Assembly (NCBI GenBank): GCA_023412275.1
Contig: JAEYNY010000054.1
Coordinates: 1 to 12,510 of the forward strand
DNA: 12,510 nucleotides
From: Bacillota bacterium
Lineage (GTDB): Bacteria; Bacillota; Clostridia; Acetivibrionales; DSM-1351
Direction: 5' to 3'
A program made the position numbers and the translations under genes. The stretch's first letter is position 1. Each line of letters starts with the position of its first letter. Below, one piece after another: positions 7,053-12,510 of the stretch. Under the pieces are notes generated by a model, which was not told the DNA's origin, searched no databases, and was given only the letters and a program-made list of their open reading frames with translations.

Positions 7053-8339
7053 ATGTATATTAACACAAATGAATTAATCCTGTATAAGTATTTTTACCGA
7101 CCTGATATCTTTGAAGACCTTTCGTGGGTTATCAATAATTACCAAAGCAAAGCTTTCTCCAAGGAAAATATAAAGTCAAGACTATATGAGGGGTTGCATA
7201 AATTAGTTGAGTTTTCAGTTGAACATGGCTTTAGTGGTAATTTGTTTCATTGTTACCTTACCTATGTTCTAATTACCAATGAAAATGCCTTTTCACGGTC
7301 TTGTGAAGTATCTGAAAAACCAAGTGGTACAATAAACGAGCTGGCATTAAATGATTTCATTATATTAAAAAAATTATATGACTTTGATTTATCCTTAATA
7401 GACGGAGTACTTCAAACCCAGTCCTTAAACATCATTAAAACGTATATCTCCACCGACACCGATAAAAATGCAAATAATAATCTCCCGTGTTTTAAAGAAC
7501 TCGTAAATAGTCTATCATCATCTGATAATGAACATACATTCTATAGCATAATAACTGACTTTTACAAAAATTACGGTGTTGGAAAGTTTGGATTAAACAA
7601 AGCTTTCAGTGTTATACACTGTGATAAAACCATTGAGCTTAAACCTATTACAAATACAGAACCAATACTTCTTAATGATCTTGTAGGCTATCAACTTCAA
7701 AAGAACGAGCTTATAAAGAACACAGAAGCATTTGTGCAGGGATACAAAGCCAATAACGTACTATTGTATGGCGATAGCGGTACAGGTAAATCATCAAGTA
7801 TTAAAGCTATTTTAAATGAATACTTTAAATATGGTCTCAGAATGATAGAGGTGTATAAACACCAAATGAAGGATTTGCCTCTTATTATAGAGCAAATAAA
7901 GGACAGAAAATATAAATTTATCATTTATATGGATGACTTGTCCTTTGAAGACTATGAGACCGACTATAAATATTTGAAGGCAGTTATAGAAGGAGGCCTT
8001 GAAGCAAAACCAGAAAATGTATTAATTTATGCTACTTCTAACAGAAGGCATATTATCCGTGAGAAGTGGAGTGACAAGAACGATAGGGATGATGACCTTC
8101 ATACCAACGATACGGTTCAGGAAAAGCTTTCACTATCAGCAAGATTCGGTTTACCGATTCTTTATATAGCTCCCAACAAAAAAGAATTTCAGCAAATTGT
8201 TAAGGTACTTGCGGATAAATATCATATCGATATTCCTGAAGAAGAACTTTATCTTGAAGCAAATCGGTGGGAACTTCGTAACGGAGGCCTATCCGGAAGA
8301 ACAGCTCAACATTTTATCACATATTTATTGGGAAAATAA
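7053..8339 (+). CDS. AAA+ ATPase, DUF815 family
   Basis: A 428-aa cytoplasmic protein of the DUF815/COG2607 group. The first 200 residues are helical and contain no motif I recognise. The C-terminal half is an AAA+ domain: Walker A GDSGTGKSS (240-248), Walker B FIIYMDDLSFED (289-300), sensor 1 YATSN (326-330) followed by RRHIIREKW, an arginine-finger-like SLSARFGL (360-367) and a sensor-2-like GRTAQHF (415-421). The family is widespread but its substrate is not established; remodelling of a protein or nucleic-acid complex is likely from the fold. The start is ATG 7053 after AAAGGA (7037-7042). It may be partly co-transcribed with the membrane operon upstream, but it has its own promoter and ends at a terminator, so a functional link is uncertain. 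Confidence 0.88.
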   Translation: MYINTNELILYKYFYRPDIFEDLSWVINNYQSKAFSKENIKSRLYEGLHKLVEFSVEHGFSGNLFHCYLTYVLITNENAFSRSCEVSEKPSGTINELALNDFIILKKLYDFDLSLIDGVLQTQSLNIIKTYISTDTDKNANNNLPCFKELVNSLSSSDNEHTFYSIITDFYKNYGVGKFGLNKAFSVIHCDKTIELKPITNTEPILLNDLVGYQLQKNELIKNTEAFVQGYKANNVLLYGDSGTGKSSSIKAILNEYFKYGLRMIEVYKHQMKDLPLIIEQIKDRKYKFIIYMDDLSFEDYETDYKYLKAVIEGGLEAKPENVLIYATSNRRHIIREKWSDKNDRDDDLHTNDTVQEKLSLSARFGLPILYIAPNKKEFQQIVKVLADKYHIDIPEEELYLEANRWELRNGGLSGRTAQHFITYLLGK

Positions 8340-8361
8340 TAAGTAGCATTATAAAATAGAA

Positions 8362-8390
8362 AACCGATAGCACTGCTGTCGGTTCTTTTT
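8362..8390 (+). terminator. Intrinsic terminator of the DUF815 gene
   Basis: The hairpin AACCGATAGCA / TGCTGTCGGTT (8362-8384, with one G-T pair) is followed by CTTTTT about 20 bases after the stop codon. Confidence 0.85.
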
Positions 8391-8408
8391 ATTTGTAATA
8401 TTAGTTTC

Positions 8409-8437
8409 TGGTCAAAACAGTAAATATAATATAAAAT
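8409..8437 (+). promoter_or_regulatory. Weak candidate promoter of the M14 peptidase gene
   Basis: TGGTCA (8409-8414), a 17-base spacer and TAAAAT (8432-8437) lie in a very AT-rich stretch that also has a perfect TATAAT at 8425-8430 without a good -35. The gene sits between two terminators, so a promoter must be here, but the exact box is uncertain. Confidence 0.3.
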
Positions 8438-8477
8438 AATAAATATTGTAATATTATGTCGCCTAAAGGAGGTTTCC

Positions 8478-9698
8478 ATGTCTAAAAGAATAAAGTTTTT
8501 ACTACTTGCAATAATCTATACACTAACATCCTTGAGTACCTTTTCAGTACAAGCCTCAAAAGTTACATATTCAAAAACTCTTCAACAAATATATAAAAGC
8601 AAGGATGTTTATACCGACACACAGAAACGACTTAAAGAGTTTAATAACAATTACAGCAATATAACATACCTCTTTTCTGCAGGAAAAAGCATACAGAAGA
8701 GGGATTTGTCAGTAATAAAAATAGGAAACGGCTCTAAAAAGATTTTTATAAATGCAGCCCATCATCCTAGAGAGTACATAGGTACAATCGTTGCACTAAA
8801 CCAGATTCAAAACTTACTGGAAGCCTACACTAGTAATGGAACTATTGACGGTCAAAAAGTCAGGAATCTGCTTGATAATCAAGTAACCTTTTATTTTATG
8901 CCACTGGTGAATCCGGATGGGGTACAAGTATGTGTTAATGGGTCTCCATCCTATTACTTTAACGCTAATAAGGTAGACCTTAATCATAATTATGATGCAC
9001 TGTGGTCTAAAAAAATTACCACTACATATTCTACAGGAACTAAAGCATTCTCTGAGCCCGAAACTCAGGCAGTTAGAGATTTATGCCTCAACATAGAATT
9101 TGACCTGACTCTTGCATATCATGCAGCAGGAAACATAATCTACTGGTATTTTGGTCAAGAAGGAGCAGATAGAACAAGAGACTTGGCCTATGCAAATATG
9201 CTAAAGGCTACAACCGGTTACAGTTTGGTAAGTCCCTCTAACTACAAATCATCAACTTCAGGATTTAAAGATTGGTGTGTACAAAAATTAAAGATCCCAT
9301 CCTTTACACTCGAGGTAGGAGGTAAAAGAGGTATTACAAAGCCAGTAGAATGGTCATATTACAACACTATTTGGAATGAAAATAAGCTTGTCCCAGTTAG
9401 AATCGCCAAACAGCTGATGACACAGGCAAAATTTAATAGCGATAAGAATACTTCATTAATATACAAAAGCAATTTATTTCGTCAAGGACAGATAATATCC
9501 TTAGATGGGAAGCAATACATTGCTGAAAAAGATGTTACATTACTTGCAGGAAAGATATTAGATAGTCAGAAAGAAAAACTTAATCAAACAGAAATTTATA
9601 TAAACAAAATACCCTATATAAACCTGGAAACCTTAGCAAAATGTTTGAACCTTAACTTCAAATTTGAAAAATCCTCAAACACGGTTTATATTTCATAG
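8478..9698 (+). CDS. Secreted M14 zinc peptidase with copper-amine-oxidase-like C-terminal domain
   Basis: A 406-aa exported peptidase, probably cutting cell-wall peptides (gamma-D-glutamyl-diamino acid peptidase-like). A signal peptide covers residues 1-26 (basic SKRIK, hydrophobic core, cleavage near VQA|S). The M14 zinc site is present: HPRE (H96, E99) and H215 in AYHAAG. The general-base glutamate is E279 in FTLEVGG, and NPDG (145-148) is also seen. Two usual substrate-carboxylate residues differ: the NRN motif is N169-H170-N171, and the preceding loop (YYFNANKVD) lacks the normal Trp-Lys/Arg. The last ~75 residues (about 330-406, ending in LAKCLNLNFKFEKSSNTVYI) resemble the copper amine oxidase N-terminal domain often used as a wall or protein-contact module. 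The ribosome site AAAGGAGGT (8465-8473) is near perfect. Single-gene unit. Confidence 0.88.
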   Translation: MSKRIKFLLLAIIYTLTSLSTFSVQASKVTYSKTLQQIYKSKDVYTDTQKRLKEFNNNYSNITYLFSAGKSIQKRDLSVIKIGNGSKKIFINAAHHPREYIGTIVALNQIQNLLEAYTSNGTIDGQKVRNLLDNQVTFYFMPLVNPDGVQVCVNGSPSYYFNANKVDLNHNYDALWSKKITTTYSTGTKAFSEPETQAVRDLCLNIEFDLTLAYHAAGNIIYWYFGQEGADRTRDLAYANMLKATTGYSLVSPSNYKSSTSGFKDWCVQKLKIPSFTLEVGGKRGITKPVEWSYYNTIWNENKLVPVRIAKQLMTQAKFNSDKNTSLIYKSNLFRQGQIISLDGKQYIAEKDVTLLAGKILDSQKEKLNQTEIYINKIPYINLETLAKCLNLNFKFEKSSNTVYIS

Positions 9699-9709
9699 AT
9701 AAAAATACG

Positions 9710-9740
9710 ACCCTCATTTTTTAGAAAATGAGGGTTTTTT
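9710..9740 (+). terminator. Intrinsic terminator of the M14 peptidase gene
   Basis: An 11-bp perfect stem (ACCCTCATTTT with AAAATGAGGGT, 9710-9720 and 9725-9735) closes a TTAG loop and is followed by six T (9735-9740), 12 bases after the stop codon. Confidence 0.93.
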
Positions 9741-9813
9741 ATTACAAGTTCTGGTATCTATAGTGGAATAAATGGTAATAATGTTTATAAGTTAATATGA
9801 AAGGAGTAATTAT

Positions 9814-9918
9814 ATGGGAGACAAAGGTAGTACAAAAAAAGTTCCAAAGATGTCAAAGAAAGAGGCTAGAGCAGCAAAAATAGCTGCAAAAAGCAATAAG
9901 GCCAGCGAAAACTCATAA
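9814..9918 (+). CDS. Lysine-rich microprotein, 34 aa, MGDK type
   Basis: A 34-codon reading frame starts MGDKGSTKK and contains 9 lysines and 1 arginine against 3 acidic residues, with an alanine-rich probable helix (about 14-30, KKEARAAKIAAK) and no hydrophobic segment. The case for a real gene is GAAAGGAG at 9799-9806, 7 bases before ATG, and a hairpin 18 bases after the TAA. Very small basic proteins starting MGDK and rich in K, A and Q are, from memory, found in diverse bacteria without known function; membership here is inferred from the start motif and composition. Nucleic-acid or ribosome binding would fit the charge but is a guess. No convincing promoter box is seen, although the gene lies after a strong terminator. 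Confidence 0.7.
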   Translation: MGDKGSTKKVPKMSKKEARAAKIAAKSNKASENS

Positions 9919-9936
9919 AAACCTTTCTATTAAAAT

Positions 9937-9985
9937 GAACCCTACCTTATGATGTAAAGTACTTCACAAGCAGGGTTCGTTTTTT
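9937..9985. terminator. Bidirectional terminator between the microprotein gene and helD
   Basis: The outer stem GAACCCT / AGGGTTC (9937-9943 and 9972-9978) encloses further imperfect pairing (CTT/AAG, GTA/TAC). It is followed on the plus strand by GTTTTTT, and on the minus strand by ATTTTAATAG. It lies between two convergent genes, ending 2 bases before the helD stop, and can serve both. Confidence 0.75.
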
Positions 9986-9987
9986 AT

Positions 9988-12270
9988 TTATTTTAGAAGG
10001 CTTGAGATTTGTCCTGTATAATAAATACAAAGTTTATGCAAAGGCCTTGTCATAGCTACATAAAGCAGCTTAATATCAAGATCACTAGTTGTATAATAGT
10101 CGCGGCTAGCATTTGAAATAAGTACCACATCAAACTCCAGACCCTTAGATAGATAAGATGGAACTACTACAATACCGCTTTTATATTCCTTCTCATTTCC
10201 AGTAATGACGCTTATATTTTTATCTGCTTTCTTTATCAAAGGTAGTATTTGATTACATTCTTCCATGGTTTTACAGATAACAGCTATTGTTTTATGTCCT
10301 TGCCTTTTTGCTTGTTCAATCTTTTCAGCTATGTCTTCGGCAACATCATCAATGTCTTTTTTCTGAATATATTCAACTGGATCCCCATGCCTGATAACAG
10401 GTTTTGCACGTACCATATCCCTATTATCCAGTTTCTCCATAACATTATTGGCAGCCTCCATAATTTCAACAGTAGTTCTGTAGCTTTGTTCCAAGGTTAA
10501 AAACTCGCACTTTTTCCCCTCAAAAACATTATTAACAATCTCGTCCCAACTACGTACCCCCCTATAGAAATGAATCCCCTGACATAGATCTCCAAGAATA
10601 GTAAAAGAGCTGTCCTTGACAATTTTTTTCATAACATAGAACTGAAATGCACTAAAATCCTGGGCCTCATCAATTACAATATGCCTGACAGGTATCTTCT
10701 CATCTATACCGTAAATTTTGTATTTAAGATATATTATAGGTGCCAGATCTTCCTGTTCAATCATTTTATTATTTAATATACCAAGAGTATACTCCCTAAT
10801 AAACTTACATGTATGTTCATCAGTGTATTTACCCACAATTCTATCGAAAACCTCCGCATTATTCATCAGATCAACATAGTATTGATATGGGCTTAATTTT
10901 GGTAGACTTGCTACATAATCCTTGACTAAAGATTTTGCCGCGTTATCAATTTTCTTTAAAACACGGTCTCTTTTTTCAAAAGCTTCTTGTATACACTTTT
11001 GTCTTTCAGATCCATCAGGAATTCCTACTTTTGCCCTTGCAACCTTTTTGTCACATTCAGCATTTATCTGTTGAATAAACTGTTCCTTAGTTGTTTTCAA
11101 CCTTGTGGTAATACTCTTTTTAATCTCATTCATTCTTTGTGCAATAGGCCACATACCATATTGGGTTAAAAACAAATTATTTATTTCATCATATGAATAA
11201 ATAACTTTAGTACCGAGAGTAATATCCTTTCTAGGAATAAAAGATATTTCAATTTCCTTTAGGTATTCATCAATAATATCTCTGAAGTCCATAGAAGTTT
11301 TTAGAATAGACGAGGATCTTACAAGGCTATTATACTCAATCTGTTCCTTTGTCACATTATGATTAACAAACATATTCAACTTGCCATTTGCATCAGTAAG
11401 CTTAAACTTTTTGCCTATAAGCTCCATAGAGAAATCCTCAAAAGTTGTTTGCTTAACCCTCTCAACACCAAGTTCGGGTAATACCTCAGAAATGTAATTA
11501 AGAAAAAGTCTGTTTGGAGCAATAATCATAAAATTTTCAGGATCGAAACTTTTTTCAAATGTGTATATTAAATACGCTATTCTATGAAGAGCAATAGTTG
11601 TTTTACCACTACCAGCAACCCCTTGGACAATCAGTGGCTTCCACATGGGAGCTCTTACTATTTTGTTCTGTTCCTCCTGAATTGTAGATACAATTTCTTT
11701 AAGTCTATTTTCTGCATTTGCTCCAAGATATGTTTGAAGAAATTCATCATTTGTTGTTATATCTATATCAAAAATTTCATCAAGATTCCCATTGTTAATA
11801 GAAAATTGCCTTTTTAAGAGAAGGTCTCCTTCAATTGTTCCATCAGGGCATTCATAGCTTGACTGTCCAAGTCTTCCCTCATAATAAAGGTTTGCAATGG
11901 GCGCTCTCCAGTCTACAATAACTATTTCCTGGTCCTCATCCCTGGATAGCGACATTTTTCCTATATACAGCTTTTCTGTCCTATCTGAATCATTTTCTTT
12001 ATAGTCTACCCTGGCAAAATACGGTTTACCCCTGGCAGTATATAAATTCTTAACCTTTAAAGCCAAAGTATCATGTAGCATAGTATTTACCAATATACTA
12101 GTATAATCCGCACTACTGTCACCACTCATATGCTTTTGTACACTTTCAAGTTCATTACCAATCTTTTCTCTCTTTTCAAGAGCTTTTTTCAGGCTTTTTT
12201 CCACATAGTCCAGAGTATATCTGCACCTTTCAAGCTCTTCCTTATAGGCCGGATGGTTTGCAGCTGACAT
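9988..12270 (-). CDS. helD: HelD, RNA polymerase recycling motor ATPase (UvrD-like SF1 helicase)
   Basis: An ATPase that binds RNA polymerase and strips it from DNA or stalled complexes so it can be reused. At about 760 aa it is close to Bacillus subtilis HelD (about 774). The N-terminus (about 5-50) is a charged helical coiled coil, as expected for the arm that enters the polymerase secondary channel. VDWRAP (120-125) is a HelD-family signature. Helicase motifs are complete: Walker A GVAGSGKTT (218-226), Walker B VIDEAQD (533-539), motif IV-like LEQSYRTT (594-601), motif V around SYLSKGLEFD (706-715) and motif VI VAMTRPLHKL (739-748). Residue numbers count from the GTG at 12273. I prefer ATG 12270, which sits 8 bases after GAGAGG (12279-12284); the GTG is only 5 bases away. 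It lies just downstream of a 5S rRNA gene, with its own promoter. Confidence 0.93.
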   Translation of the reverse strand: MSAANHPAYKEELERCRYTLDYVEKSLKKALEKREKIGNELESVQKHMSGDSSADYTSILVNTMLHDTLALKVKNLYTARGKPYFARVDYKENDSDRTEKLYIGKMSLSRDEDQEIVIVDWRAPIANLYYEGRLGQSSYECPDGTIEGDLLLKRQFSINNGNLDEIFDIDITTNDEFLQTYLGANAENRLKEIVSTIQEEQNKIVRAPMWKPLIVQGVAGSGKTTIALHRIAYLIYTFEKSFDPENFMIIAPNRLFLNYISEVLPELGVERVKQTTFEDFSMELIGKKFKLTDANGKLNMFVNHNVTKEQIEYNSLVRSSSILKTSMDFRDIIDEYLKEIEISFIPRKDITLGTKVIYSYDEINNLFLTQYGMWPIAQRMNEIKKSITTRLKTTKEQFIQQINAECDKKVARAKVGIPDGSERQKCIQEAFEKRDRVLKKIDNAAKSLVKDYVASLPKLSPYQYYVDLMNNAEVFDRIVGKYTDEHTCKFIREYTLGILNNKMIEQEDLAPIIYLKYKIYGIDEKIPVRHIVIDEAQDFSAFQFYVMKKIVKDSSFTILGDLCQGIHFYRGVRSWDEIVNNVFEGKKCEFLTLEQSYRTTVEIMEAANNVMEKLDNRDMVRAKPVIRHGDPVEYIQKKDIDDVAEDIAEKIEQAKRQGHKTIAVICKTMEECNQILPLIKKADKNISVITGNEKEYKSGIVVVPSYLSKGLEFDVVLISNASRDYYTTSDLDIKLLYVAMTRPLHKLCIYYTGQISSLLK

Positions 12271-12312
12271 CACTATTACCTCTCTCTTCTTTAAAATTTT
12301 AAACAGACTTAT

Positions 12313-12341
12313 ATTATATATTTTTAATTAACCATAATCAA
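12313..12341 (-). promoter_or_regulatory. Sigma-A promoter of helD
   Basis: Reading leftward, TTGATT (complement of 12336-12341), a 17-base spacer and TATAAT (complement of 12313-12318) lie about 43 bases before the start codon. Good match to the vegetative consensus. Confidence 0.7.
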
Positions 12342-12373
12342 CTATCCTAAAAAATTGCCCAAAAATCTTCCCC

Positions 12374-12412
12374 AAAATAAAGCAAAGCCTCAAGCAATAA
12401 GCTTGAGGCTTT
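12374..12412 (-). terminator. Intrinsic terminator of the rRNA operon
   Basis: A perfect 12-bp stem (12384-12395 with 12401-12412, GCCTCAAGC/GCTTGAGGC core) with a 5-base loop. On the minus strand it is followed by TTTGCTTTATTTT. It sits about 10 bases after the 5S gene end, before the helD promoter. Confidence 0.9.
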
Positions 12413-12421
12413 CATATAAAT

Positions 12422-12510
12422 CTGGCAGAGATCTACTTTCCCGGGCCGTTTCCAGCCAAGTATTATCGACACTGAGATGCTTAACTGCCGTGTTCGGTAT
12501 GGGAACGGGT
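12422..12510 (-). rRNA. rrf: 5S ribosomal RNA, 3' part (cut by the window edge)
   Basis: The minus strand reads ACCCGTTCCCATACCGAAC, then ACGGCAGTTAAG, then GGGAAAGTAGATCTCTGCC, the conserved loop B/C and 3' helix sequences of bacterial 5S rRNA. About 89 bases of an expected ~117 are present; the 5' end lies beyond 12510. The 3' end is set at about 12422 by pairing in the terminal helix and could be off by a few bases. The gene is probably the last of a 16S-23S-5S operon transcribed leftward. Confidence 0.93.

Noticed and set aside
10249..11817. Several plus-strand open frames opposite helD (10249-10500, 10987-11169, 11584-11817).
   Set aside because: They are antisense to an intact conserved gene, lack ribosome sites and encode low-complexity Phe/Ser/Cys-rich sequence typical of antisense frames.

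Overview
The window looks like chromosomal DNA from a low-GC Gram-positive bacterium, probably a clostridial anaerobe of the Ruminiclostridium (Clostridium) cellulolyticum/papyrosolvens type. That is an inference from AT-rich intergenic DNA, strong AGGAGG-type ribosome binding sites, TTGACA/TATAAT promoters, and the gene families present (DUF2975 with a YozG-like regulator, DUF815 ATPase, HelD, and a secreted M14 peptidase with a copper-amine-oxidase-like tail). No phage, CRISPR or tRNA was seen.

Layout. Positions 33-161 are a 129-bp foldback with near-identical terminal inverted repeats, a candidate MITE, which touches the stop codon of a metal ABC permease. The permease (161-997) and its ATPase (997-1806) are on the minus strand and translationally coupled. 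The ATPase has an unusual Cys-rich N-terminus, and no solute-binding protein gene is present here. Divergent from them is a full-length transketolase (2062-4050) with its own sigma-A promoter and a strong terminator. Next, a consensus promoter preceded by an inverted repeat drives a four-gene operon (4261-6985): a DUF2975 membrane protein, a small Cro/CI-type repressor, a large polytopic DUF4153/DUF4173 membrane protein and a 134-aa membrane protein. Two bases after that operon a further promoter starts a DUF815 AAA+ ATPase (7053-8339), which ends at a hairpin terminator.

A secreted M14 zinc peptidase (8478-9698), probably acting on cell-wall peptides, follows with its own terminator. A 34-codon gene for a lysine-rich microprotein (9814-9918) comes next. 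It converges on helD (9988-12270, minus), which encodes the RNA polymerase recycling helicase. helD has its own promoter and lies just downstream of the 3' end of a 5S rRNA gene (12422-12510, minus), so the right edge is the tail of an rRNA operon reading leftward.

Most units are insulated by their own promoters and intrinsic terminators, so this is a run of small independent transcription units. The parts with least known biology are the DUF2975/XRE/DUF4173 membrane operon, the DUF815 ATPase beside it, the M14 peptidase with altered substrate-binding residues, and the MGDK-type microprotein.
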